NCBI RefSeq assembly: GCF_017498485.1
Contig: NZ_CP071795.1
Location: 3,330,501-3,394,500, forward strand
Direction of reading: 5' to 3'
Source of the DNA: Polaribacter batillariae
Lineage (GTDB): Bacteria > Bacteroidota > Bacteroidia > Flavobacteriales > Flavobacteriaceae
DNA length: 64,000 nt
The notes beneath the pieces were generated by a model. It saw only the letters and a program-made list of their open reading frames with translations, was not told where the DNA came from and did not search any database. Shown piece after piece: positions 54,275-62,541 of the stretch. The position numbers and the translations under genes are program-made. The first letter of the stretch is position 1; the number at the start of each line of letters is the position of its first letter.

Positions 54275-55816
54275 ATGGACTATTGTAATAATCCAGAATT
54301 AAAATATATAATAGTCCAGATTTTGTTTCCAAATAAAACAACTTTTCAATTAAATAGAAAAAGCAAACAAGCATTGTATTTGCAATTATCGAACACATTT
54401 ATAGAATTGATTAAAAGCAGAAAATTATTACCAGAAACAAAATTACCAAGTAGTAGAACTTTGGCAGAAAACTTGAAAGTTCATAGAAAAACAGTAGTAG
54501 CTTGTTATGAAGAGTTATTGCTACAAGGTTGGGTTGAAAGTATTGCTAAAAAAGGAACTTTTGTAAATGCCAATTTACCCGAATTAAATGTGCAAGATTT
54601 TACAATTGATAACCAACATAAAAAAACAAATAATACTGGATTCGACTTTTATCATAACGAAGAATTGGTAAGAAAATCTCCTGAAAAAAAAGAGGGATTT
54701 ATGTACATAAATGATGGAATTTCTGATGCGAGATTAACACCAACAGAAGATATTGCAAGAATTTATAGAAGAATTTGTGGTAGAAAACACATTTATAAAG
54801 AAATGTCTTATGGATCTTTATTTGGAAATGAAAAGTTGCGAAAAACATTGGCAAATTACTTAAACAAAACTCGAGGTTTATCTGTTTCTTATGAAAATAT
54901 TCTCATAACTAGAGGAAGTCAAATGGGTATTTATTTATCTTCTAAATTATTGTTGAAAAAAGATGATTTAGTTGTGATTGGTGAAACAAATTATGCATCT
55001 GCAGATACTACATTTTTACAAAATGAAGCAAATTTAGTGCGAGTTTCTGTGGATGAAAACGGAATAAATACCAAAGAAATTGAAGAAATTTGTAAGAAGA
55101 AAGCAATAAAAGCAGTTTATGTAACTTCTCATCATCATCACCCAACAACAGTAACTTTGTCTGCGGAAAGAAGAATTCATTTATTGAATTTAGCCAAAAA
55201 ATACAGTTTTGCAATTATTGAAGATGATTACGATTATGACTTTAATTACAACCATTCTCCAATTTTACCGTTGGCGAGTCATGATGCTAATGGAAATGTA
55301 ATTTATATAGGTTCTGTTTGTAAAACAGTAGCACCTGTTTTTAGAATTGGTTATTTAATTGCTTCTAAAGAGTTTGTAAATGAAGCTGCAAACCAACGAA
55401 GATTTATAGACAGACAAGGTGATGCTTTGTTAGAATTAACTTTCGAAGAATTTATAAAAAACGGCGATTTAGATAGACATATTAAAAAAGTAATGAAGAT
55501 TTACAAAACGAGAAGAGATTTGTTTTGTAAACTTTTAGAAGAAAAATTTAAAGATGTTTTCTTTTTTGAGATTCCAAAAGGAGGAATGGCAGTTTGGTTG
55601 ACTTTACATAAAAAATATTCTTGGAAAACTATATCAGAAATTGCTTACAAACATCAATTAGAAATAGGCGAGTGGCAACGTTATGACATAGGAAATTCTA
55701 AACACAATGCTATTAGAATAGGTTTCGCAACATATAATGAAGAAGAAATTTACGAGTTGATAAAAAGACTTTCAAAAACGATGAACGAAGTTAAGTTACT
55801 GAAAAAATCTTTGTAA
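54275..55816 (+). CDS. MocR/PdxR-type regulator (GntR HTH fused to aminotransferase domain)
   Basis: 513 residues from the ATG at 54275. Residues 28-100 form a GntR winged helix (QALYLQLSNTFIELIKSRKLLPETKLPSSRTLAENLKVHRKTVVACYEELLLQGWVE). The rest is a fold-type I PLP aminotransferase-like domain with the PLP Lys350 in GSVCKTVAPVFRIG and the Asp-containing IIEDDYDYDFNY. This ATG lies inside operator-like repeats; a TTG at 54323 (giving an N-terminus LFPNKTTFQLNRKSKQ) would fit family lengths better. It probably senses PLP or a related compound and controls the divergent DUF1272/PPOX unit. Its last 26 bases overlap the convergent RluA-type gene. Confidence 0.9.
   Translation: MDYCNNPELKYIIVQILFPNKTTFQLNRKSKQALYLQLSNTFIELIKSRKLLPETKLPSSRTLAENLKVHRKTVVACYEELLLQGWVESIAKKGTFVNANLPELNVQDFTIDNQHKKTNNTGFDFYHNEELVRKSPEKKEGFMYINDGISDARLTPTEDIARIYRRICGRKHIYKEMSYGSLFGNEKLRKTLANYLNKTRGLSVSYENILITRGSQMGIYLSSKLLLKKDDLVVIGETNYASADTTFLQNEANLVRVSVDENGINTKEIEEICKKKAIKAVYVTSHHHHPTTVTLSAERRIHLLNLAKKYSFAIIEDDYDYDFNYNHSPILPLASHDANGNVIYIGSVCKTVAPVFRIGYLIASKEFVNEAANQRRFIDRQGDALLELTFEEFIKNGDLDRHIKKVMKIYKTRRDLFCKLLEEKFKDVFFFEIPKGGMAVWLTLHKKYSWKTISEIAYKHQLEIGEWQRYDIGNSKHNAIRIGFATYNEEEIYELIKRLSKTMNEVKLLKKSL
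54277..54320. promoter_or_regulatory. Operator-like repeats, probable MocR binding site
   Basis: GGACTATT at 54277-54284 and its inverse AATAGTCC at 54310-54317 form an inverted repeat. The words ATAATCCAGA (54288-54297) and ATAGTCCAGA (54311-54320) form a direct repeat 23 bases apart. Combined direct and inverted repeats at two-turn spacing are typical of MocR-type regulators. The site lies between the divergent DUF1272 and MocR genes and overlaps the annotated MocR start. Confidence 0.55.
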
Positions 55817-56654
55817 ATTTTTTAGGTAATTCTTTAGAGATAGAAATTTTTTCTTTCGTAAACGGATGTATAAATTCTAAAATGGATGCATGTAAGTACA
55901 AGCCTTTTTCGTTTAAAACCTTGCCTTCTAAAAAATATTCTTTATCTCCTAAAATAGGATTTCCAATAGCTAATAAGTGTTTTCTTAATTGATGTTTTCT
56001 TCCCGTTTTTGGACTTAGTTTTACCAAATTTAAATAACCAAAGCGTTCTGATTTTACGGTTTGTAAAACAGTATATTTTGTAATTGACTCTTTCCCTTCA
56101 ATTGGAGAATTTATTATTCCTTCGGAATTCATTAACCCAATGGTTATTGCAAAATAGGTTTTACTAATTTCTTTATTTTTAAAAAGAGCACTCAACTTAA
56201 TAATTGCAGAACTTGTTTTTCCAATGACTAGAAGTCCGCTTGTTGGATAATCTAATCTATGTATAGGTTGTGGTTTTACTGCATCTTGTTGTTTACTTTT
56301 TTGCAGATTTTGAGTAAGTGCATTTGCTATGGTTACAAATTTATTTCCACTAACTAAAATTCCTGCTGGTTTGTAGATAATCGCTAAATAATCGTCTTCA
56401 AATAAAACTTCTAAATTTAATTTTAATCTTTCAAAAGTTGATGATTTTTCTGATTCGAAAAGCTCAATTTTTTCTCCTCCCGAAATAAATTTCGAGGTTG
56501 TTGCTACAATTCCATCAATAAAAATCAATTTTTTTTTGATGGCTTTTTTAATGCTAGATTTTGTGGGAATTGTATTGAAAATACCAACTGCATATTCTTG
56601 AAAACGAATTGGTTTTTCTAATTTTTTAGCGATATGAGTTTCTATTAGTTGCAT
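55791..56654 (-). CDS. RluA-family RNA pseudouridine synthase
   Basis: 287 residues with the RluA catalytic motif HRLDYPTSGLLVIGKT (Asp135), an S4-like N-terminal region (IKKAIKKKLIFIDGIVATTSKFISGGEKIEL) and the later family segment LSPKTGRKHQLRKHLLAIGNPILGDKEY. It modifies uridines in rRNA or tRNA; the exact site cannot be told. Its ATG overlaps the stop of the VOC gene by one base (TAATG), so the two are translationally linked. Its 3' end overlaps the MocR gene tail to tail. Confidence 0.9.
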   Translation of the reverse strand: MQLIETHIAKKLEKPIRFQEYAVGIFNTIPTKSSIKKAIKKKLIFIDGIVATTSKFISGGEKIELFESEKSSTFERLKLNLEVLFEDDYLAIIYKPAGILVSGNKFVTIANALTQNLQKSKQQDAVKPQPIHRLDYPTSGLLVIGKTSSAIIKLSALFKNKEISKTYFAITIGLMNSEGIINSPIEGKESITKYTVLQTVKSERFGYLNLVKLSPKTGRKHQLRKHLLAIGNPILGDKEYFLEGKVLNEKGLYLHASILEFIHPFTKEKISISKELPKKFTKIFSVT

Positions 56655-57079
56655 TATTTAGCAAACAATTGCCCAATATCTTTAAACGCTTTAAACTCTA
56701 AGGCATTATTTTCTGGATCATTAAAAAACATAGTGGCTTGTTCGCCGACTTTTCCTTTAAAACGAATGCAAGGTTCTATAATAAATTTTGTGTTAGTTGC
56801 TTTTAATTTTTCTGATAAATTTTGCCAATCACTCCAAGTTAGCACCACACCAAAATGCGGAACAGGAACATTATAACCATCTACAGGATTAGAAATTTTT
56901 TCTGGTTGAAATGCGTCTTTTTGATGAATTACCAACTGATGTCCAAAGAAATTAAAATCTACCCAATGCTCAGCACTTCTACCTTCTTCACAATTTAAAA
57001 TATCTCTATAAAACCTTCTGCATTTTTCTAAATCTTGTACAGGAATGGCAAGGTGGAAGGGTTGTATGTTTGTTTTCAA
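56654..57079 (-). CDS. VOC-family (glyoxalase/dioxygenase fold) protein
   Basis: 141 residues with the beta-alpha-beta VOC pattern: IQPFHLAIPVQDLEKCRRFYRDILNCEEGR, VDFNFFGHQLVIHQKD and the closing TMFFNDPENNALEFKAF, which carries the usual metal-ligand Glu. His10 and Glu132 are plausible metal ligands. The substrate is unknown. It is the first gene of a two-gene unit with the RluA-type synthase. The 101-bp repeat array begins about 80 bases upstream of its start. Confidence 0.85.
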   Translation of the reverse strand: MKTNIQPFHLAIPVQDLEKCRRFYRDILNCEEGRSAEHWVDFNFFGHQLVIHQKDAFQPEKISNPVDGYNVPVPHFGVVLTWSDWQNLSEKLKATNTKFIIEPCIRFKGKVGEQATMFFNDPENNALEFKAFKDIGQLFAK

Positions 57080-57161
57080 AGTTTAAAATTTTAGATTCAA
57101 AGTTAATAAAATTTATTCGTCTTAATTTGCGCTAGAATTTTGTATTGATTGTTTGTGTTAG

Positions 57162-58540
57162 AGATTTCTCCACAAGGTCGAAATGACATTACAAGTTTGG
57201 AATGATATTGTTTTGTCATTCCGAGTGAAGCCATAGCGAAACCGAGGAATCTTTGTATCGTAAGATTTCTCCACAAGGTCGAAATGACATTACAAGTTTG
57301 GAATGATATTGTTTTGTCATTCCGAGTGAAGCCATAGCGAAACCGAGGAATCTTTGTATCGTAAGATTTCTCCACAAGGTCGAAATGACATTACAAGTTT
57401 GAAATGAGATTATTTTGTCATTCCGAGTGAAGCCCATAGCGAAACCGAGGAATCTTTGTATCGTAAGATTTCTCCGCAAGGTCGAAATGACATTACAAGT
57501 TTGAAATGAGATTATTTTGTCATTCCGAGTGGAGTGATAGCGAAATTGAGGAATCTTTGTATTGTAAGATTTCTCCGCAAGGTCGAAATGACATTACAAG
57601 TTTAGAATGAGATTGTTTTGTCATTCCGAGTGAAACGATAGTGAAACCGAGGAATCTTTGTATTGTAAGATTTCTCCACAAGGTCGAAATGACATTACAA
57701 GTTTAAAATGATATTGTTTTGTCATTGCGAGTGAAGCGATAGCAAAACCGAGGAATCTTTATATGAAGAGATTTCTCCACAAGGTCGAAATGATATTACA
57801 AGTTTGAAATGAGATTATTTTGTCATTCCGAGTGAAGCCATAGCGAAATTGAGGAAATTTTGTATGAAGAGATTTCTCCACAAGGTCGAAATGACATTAC
57901 AAGTTTGGAACGATATTGTTTTGTCATTCCGAGTGAAGCCATAGCAAAACCGAGGAATCTTTGTATCGTAAGATTTCTCCACAAGGTCGAAATGACATTA
58001 CAAGTTTGGAATGAGATTGTTTTGTCATTCCGAGTGAAGCCATAGCGAAATTGAGGAAATTTTGTATGAAGAGATTTCTCCGCAAGGTCGAAATGAGATT
58101 ACAAGTTTGAAATGAGATTGTTTTGTCATTCCGAGTGAAGCGATAGCAAAACCGAGGAATCTTTATATGAAGAGATTTCTCCACAAGGTCGAAATGATAT
58201 TACAAGTTTGAAATGAGATTATTTTGTCATTCCGAGTGAAGCCATAGCGAAACCGAGGAATCTTTGTATTGTAAGATTTCTCCACAAGGTCGAAATGACA
58301 TTACAAGTTTGGAATGACATTTTTTTGTCATTCCGAGTGGAGTGATAGCGAAATTGAGGAATCTTTGTATTGTAAGATTTCTCCACAAGGTCGAAATGAC
58401 ATTACAAGTTTGGAATGGGATTATTTTGTCATTCCGAGTGGAGTGATAGCGAAATTGAGGAATCTTTGTATTGTAAGATTTCTCCACAAGGTCGAAATGA
58501 CATTACAAGGTCGAAATGACATTACAATTTCGAAATGACC
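57162..58540. repeat. Tandem array of 14 units with a 101-bp period
   Basis: AGATTTCTCC recurs at 57162, 57263, 57364, 57466, 57567, 57668, 57769, 57870, 57971, 58072, 58173, 58274, 58375 and 58476. The spacing is exactly 101 every time except for one 102 caused by an extra C. Each unit contains two nested inverted repeats: outer GTCATTCCGA with TCGAAATGAC, inner GAGGAATCTT with AAGATTTCTC around an 8-base loop. Units differ by point changes only. The last unit ends in a small duplication of GGTCGAAATGACATTACAA. Frames that cross the array in both directions are repeats, not genes. Confidence 0.95.
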
Positions 58541-58561
58541 TTCTTTGGTTCCGTTAAAATT

Positions 58562-60242
58562 CTAAAACCCAACAGCGGTATCATCGCCTCTAGGATCTGC
58601 ACCTCCTTCTAATGTTCCATTGGGCAATACTAAAATAGCATCAACTCTGCCAATAATCAAAGAATTTTTTTCTAAAATGGTGTATCCCAAAGCTTCTAAT
58701 TGAGATTTTGTTGCATTATCAAACCCATGAGGTTCCATTCGAATAACATCTGGCAACCATTGATGATGAAATCTTGGTTGATTTACTGCTTCTTGCATGC
58801 CCATTTTGTAGTCTATTACATTAATAATATTCTGTAAAACAGAAGTAATAATGGTAGAACCTCCAGGTGTGCCAATGACCATAAGTAGTTTTTCGTCTTT
58901 TTCTACTATGGTAGGTGTCATAGAACTTAACATTCTTTTTTCTGGAGCTATGGCATTGGCTTCAGAACCTATTAAACCATAAACATTTGGTACTCGAGGT
59001 TTGCTAGAAAAATCATCCATTTCGTTATTTAGAAAAAAACCGGCTCCTTTTACTAACATAGCCTGTATTTAAGGTTGTGGTTACAGAAACCGCATTTCCA
59101 AATTGGTCCACAATAGAATAATGTGTGGTTTCATCACTTTCAAAACCTAAGATTTTTCCATTAGAAATGCTTGAAGAAGGTGTGGCTTTATGCCACGAAA
59201 AAGATTGCATTCTTTGGTTGATGTAATTGGTGTTGGTTAAGCTATCTATAGGTACATTTACAAAATCGATATCTCCTAAATAATGTGCTCTGTCTGCATA
59301 ACTTCTTCTTTCTGCTTCTGTTAATAATTGAATGTACTTTGTTGAGTTATGTTTTATTTCAGATAAATTAAAAGGTGCTATAGATTTTAAAATTTGTGCC
59401 AAACAAATGCCTCCGCTTGCGGGCAAAGTCATGGACGTAATTGTATGATTTTTGTATGAAAAAGTGATGGGTTTTTGCCAAACAGCAGTGTATTTTTCTA
59501 AATCTTGGTGCGAAATAATTCCCCCTAATTCAGTAACATAATTTACTAACAAATCAGCCGTTTTTCCTTTGTAAAATCCGTCTTTACCAAAATCTCGAAT
59601 GCGTTCTAAAGTTTGGGCTAATTCTTCTTGTTTTAGAATATCTCCAGCTTTCCATTTTTTATCAAAAATAGTTCTGTAATTATTTACTTTTTCGAATTTT
59701 TCAGTAGCATTATTTAAATCTTTGGCTTGCATTTTTGTTATTGTAAATCCGTTTCTTGCCAAATCTATCGCTGGCTGAATTAAATCTTTCATGGATAAAC
59801 TACCCATTTTTTGATGCACTTCAAAAACACCAGCAACAGAACCAGGAATGCCAACTGCGTTGGCACCCAACACACTTTTATCTGGAATTACATTGCCCAA
59901 AGAATCTAAATACATATCTCTATGTGCAGTAATTGGTGCTTTTTCTCTAAAGTCTAAAGCCCCTTTTGTTCCATCGTGATTTCTATATACCATAAATCCA
60001 CCACCACCAATATTACCAGCAACCGGATATACAACTGCCAAAGCAAAATGTGTAGCGACCATAGCATCAAAAGCATTACCGCCTTTTTTTAGAATGTCTG
60101 CGCCAATTTTAGAGGCTTCTTCTCTTGCAGAAACTACCATCGCTTTTTGGGCAATTACTCCTGTAACTTTTTCTTTTTTGCAAGTAACGAATATGAATAA
60201 TAAGCTGAGAAGAAAAAGTGTTTTTTTCATAATTATAATCAT
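58562..60242 (-). pseudogene. ggt: Gamma-glutamyltransferase gene with a frameshift
   Basis: The first frame (from 60242, more likely from the Met at 60230) has a lipoprotein signal (FVTC), the GGT start GGNAFDAMVATHFALAVVYPVAGNIGGGGF, and the catalytic Thr372 in SDETTHYSIVDQFGNAVSVTTTLNTGY. It then goes out of phase near 59040. The second frame resumes with LVKGAGFFLNNEMDDFSSKP and the C-terminal part of the small subunit (MLSSMTPTIV, GTPGGSTI). Comparison with the family pattern suggests about 11 bases are lost at the joint. The enzyme would hydrolyse glutathione and gamma-glutamyl compounds in the periplasm. As read, it would be truncated and inactive. Confidence 0.88.
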
Positions 60243-60298
60243 TTTTTGATTCCTGCTTTTCGACTTCGTCGAAGATAAACTCTAACAAGAATCTAAAT

Positions 60299-60919
60299 TT
60301 ACTTTTTATGGATTTCTATTTGTGTAGGAATGACAAGTAGCTCTTTTAATTTCTGACTCGAAAACTCTATTAAATCTTTAAAAAAGAGGGTAAAGTCTTC
60401 TTCTAATTCTTTTTTTAATAAGCGTAAATCTTCAATGGCTAAGTTCATTTGCGATTTGCCTTTGGTTCTATGGTTCATTCCGTTTAAAACCTTTGCAATG
60501 CCGTCTTCAAATTGATAGTTGTATAGAATGTTATATTCAATCATATATTTAATAAAGTTTTGAGACTTTATAGGCAACTCTAAAAGTTTTTTATGAAATA
60601 ATTTATTTATAGAATCTGTATATACGTCTAAAGGAATTGCAGAATAATTTGCCCAATTTTTGGCTAAAAAATAATCGTAAAAAATATCGATAATTACGCC
60701 ATCGTAATGTCTGTAACGTTTATGTAGCCTGCGTTTGCTTTTTCTAACAATTTTGTGTGCATCTGTAAAGGTGTCTATTTCTCTGTGCAAGAAAATTCCT
60801 TGCTGAATTTCTTTTGAAAACTTTGTGTAATTATTCCCTCTAATATGGTCTGCAATAAAATTGCCAATCATAATATTGGTGTTGTTTTGTGATAGGTATA
60901 AATGGGCAAGGAAATTCAT
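60299..60919 (-). CDS. Acyl carrier protein phosphodiesterase (AcpH/DUF479 family)
   Basis: 206 residues with the family signature MNFLAHLYLSQNNTNIMIGNFIADHIRGNN, HREIDTFTDAHKIVRKSKRRLHKRYRHYDGVIIDIFYDYFLAKNW. Conserved His and Asp residues of an HD-like hydrolase are visible. AcpH removes the 4'-phosphopantetheine group from holo-ACP. The start at MNFLAHLYL is the normal family start. It lies directly downstream of the terminator and repeats that follow dnaN and is probably transcribed separately. Confidence 0.9.
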   Translation of the reverse strand: MNFLAHLYLSQNNTNIMIGNFIADHIRGNNYTKFSKEIQQGIFLHREIDTFTDAHKIVRKSKRRLHKRYRHYDGVIIDIFYDYFLAKNWANYSAIPLDVYTDSINKLFHKKLLELPIKSQNFIKYMIEYNILYNYQFEDGIAKVLNGMNHRTKGKSQMNLAIEDLRLLKKELEEDFTLFFKDLIEFSSQKLKELLVIPTQIEIHKK

Positions 60920-60937
60920 AGGAGTAAATGTAAAGAA

Positions 60938-60971
60938 AAAACCACAATCAAATTAATTTGATTGTGGTTTT
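60938..60971 (-). terminator. Terminator downstream of dnaN
   Basis: This perfect palindrome (AAAACCACAATCAAATT and its inverse, 60938-60971) can form a 15-base stem with a 4-base loop. Read leftward it ends in GGTTTTTTCTTT, a good U run, so it should stop transcription coming from dnaN. It lies just before the acyl carrier protein phosphodiesterase start. Confidence 0.75.
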
Positions 60972-60981
60972 AATATGTTGT

Positions 60982-61042
60982 GTCATTTCGAGCTTATCGA
61001 GAAATCTATTTTATGAGATTCCTCCATTTCAGTCGGAATGAC
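60982..61042. repeat. Interspersed palindromic repeat, copy D
   Basis: It starts GTCATTTCGAG and ends TCGGAATGAC, which pair with each other. Inside, GAGAAATCT pairs with AGATTCCTC. This is the same nested hairpin as in each unit of the 101-bp array, present here once. Confidence 0.8.
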
Positions 61043-61158
61043 AATATCCTTCACTTTAGTCGGAATGACAGTATCCTTCACTTTAGTAGGAATGGTTGTA
61101 TTCTTCACTTCAGGTGGAATGGTGGTATTTTCCACTTTAGTTGGAACGACAGTTGCTA
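61032..61158. repeat. 27-bp tandem repeat, five copies, at the 3' end of dnaN
   Basis: GTCGGAATGACA-like starts recur at 61032, 61059, 61086, 61113 and 61140, always 27 bases apart, with increasing divergence toward dnaN. The first copy is the right arm of the palindromic repeat at 60982-61042, from which the array seems to have grown. The last copy touches the dnaN stop codon. Confidence 0.85.
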
Positions 61159-62274
61159 GTTATTCAACATCACAGGCATTACCAACATGGTTATTTGTTC
61201 GCCTTCATCAGTACCATCAATTGGTGTTAAAATTCCTGCTCTATTAGGCAAAGACATTTCTATTAAAATTTCGTTAGAACTTAAATTATTTAACATTTCG
61301 CTTAAAAAACGAGAGTTGAAACCAATTTGCATATCATCACCTTGATAATCGCAACTCAAACGTTCGTGAGCTTTATTGGCAAAATCTAAATCTTCTGCAG
61401 AAATATTTAGTTCTGTGCCTGCCATTTTTAAACGAATTTGATGCGTAGTTTTACTAGAGAAAATAGAAACACGTCTTACAGAGTTTAAAAAAGAGGCTCT
61501 GTCAACGGTTAATTTATTCGGATTTTCCTTTGGAATAACCGCTTCGTAATTTGGGTATTTACCATCAATCAAACGACAAACCAACACCATATTATCAAAC
61601 GTAAATTTTGCATTCGCATCGTTATATTCAATGGTAACATCGCTTTCAGAGCCACTTAAAACTCCTTTTAATAAATTTAAAGGTTTCTTTGGCATAATAA
61701 ATTCTGCAGTTTGGTCTGCAGTAACATCGGTTCTAGAATATTTTACCAATTTATGAGCATCCGTAGCAACAAACGTTAAGCTTTGAGAACTAAATTGAAA
61801 GAACACCCCACTCATTACTGGGCGTAAATCGTCGTTTCCGGCAGCAAAAATAGTTTTTGAAATGGCAGTTCCTAAAATGTGTGCAGGAACCACTGTTTTA
61901 CTTGGAGCGGGTAAAGAAACCGCTTTCGGAAATTCATCACCACCAAAATAAGCCATGTCGTATTTTCCTTGATCGGAACTAATTTCAATGGTATTATCTC
62001 CTTCTGTTTTAAAAGTTAAGGGTTGGTCTGGAAAGGTTTTTAAAGTATCTAGCAACAAACGCGCAGAAACAGCTATAGAACCTTCGCTATCACTCTCTAC
62101 ATTTACAACAGAACTCATTGTAGTTTCTAAATCTGATGCAGAAATTTTTAGTTGATTTTCAGACAATTCAAGCAAAAAATTGTCTAAAATTGGTAATGTG
62201 TTATTACTATTTATAACGCCACCTAAAACCTGTAGTTGTTTTAGCAATTGCGAACTCGATACAATAAATTTCAT
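61156..62274 (-). CDS. dnaN: DNA polymerase III beta subunit (sliding clamp)
   Basis: A 372-residue protein of normal length. It has the three-domain clamp pattern: MKFIVSSSQLLKQLQVLGGVINSNNTLPILDNFLLEL at the start, GVFFQFSSQSLTFVATDAHKLVKYSR in the middle and the C-terminal ISMSLPNRAGILTPI-like segment (EMSLPNRAGILTPIDGTDEGEQITMLVMPVML). It forms the dimeric ring that tethers the replicative polymerase to DNA. It is monocistronic here, with a TATATTTG promoter box about 30 bases upstream and a terminator downstream, and no dnaA or recF beside it. Confidence 0.97.
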   Translation of the reverse strand: MKFIVSSSQLLKQLQVLGGVINSNNTLPILDNFLLELSENQLKISASDLETTMSSVVNVESDSEGSIAVSARLLLDTLKTFPDQPLTFKTEGDNTIEISSDQGKYDMAYFGGDEFPKAVSLPAPSKTVVPAHILGTAISKTIFAAGNDDLRPVMSGVFFQFSSQSLTFVATDAHKLVKYSRTDVTADQTAEFIMPKKPLNLLKGVLSGSESDVTIEYNDANAKFTFDNMVLVCRLIDGKYPNYEAVIPKENPNKLTVDRASFLNSVRRVSIFSSKTTHQIRLKMAGTELNISAEDLDFANKAHERLSCDYQGDDMQIGFNSRFLSEMLNNLSSNEILIEMSLPNRAGILTPIDGTDEGEQITMLVMPVMLNN

Positions 62275-62300
62275 TAATTTTCTTATCTTAATTAGAATTA

Positions 62301-62308
62301 CAAATATA
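62301..62308 (-). promoter_or_regulatory. Probable -7 box of dnaN
   Basis: On the minus strand the bases read TATATTTG, an exact TAnnTTTG match, 27-34 bases upstream of the start codon. No clear -33 TTTG at the expected distance. Confidence 0.5.
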
Positions 62309-62469
62309 ACCTTAATAAGTGATTTTAAAAATTAATTTATCAACAGGTTATAAGCAATTTTGTTGATGATCTTAAAAACGTTATAATTATGTTAATTCGT
62401 TTATTTTGTTTGATAAAAAAAGTACATTTGTTACAACATCAATCTTCAATTATAATGATGATTGTTGCC

Positions 62470-62517
62470 TCGAGCGCAGTCGAGAGGATATTTTAATTAG
62501 TTCTCGACTGCGCTCGA
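62470..62517. repeat. Long perfect inverted repeat between dnaN and the PIG-L gene
   Basis: TCGAGCGCAGTCGAGA (62470-62485) and its exact reverse complement (62502-62517) are separated by 16 AT-rich bases. The stem is far more GC-rich than its surroundings. It ends in CGAACTGACATT, like the other palindromic repeats of the window. It could serve as an intergenic repeat, or as a hairpin 25 bases before the deacetylase start. Confidence 0.8.
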
Positions 62518-62541
62518 ACTGACATTCAATCGTTTAAAAGA

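Noticed and set aside
57103..58538. Several open frames of 60-90 codons across the tandem array on both strands
   Set aside because: They repeat the same translated unit, for example FRPCGEI and RFLGFAM, and have no independent coding signal.
57162..58540. CRISPR-like array
   Set aside because: The whole 101-bp unit is repeated without unique spacers, and no cas genes are nearby.
61038..61247. Plus-strand frame overlapping the 3' end of dnaN
   Set aside because: Its product is a translation of the 27-bp repeat (TLVGM-like units) plus antisense of dnaN.
62337..62345. TTATCAACA near dnaN as a DnaA box or origin
   Set aside because: There is only one imperfect match, no cluster of boxes, and no dnaA or other origin genes beside it.
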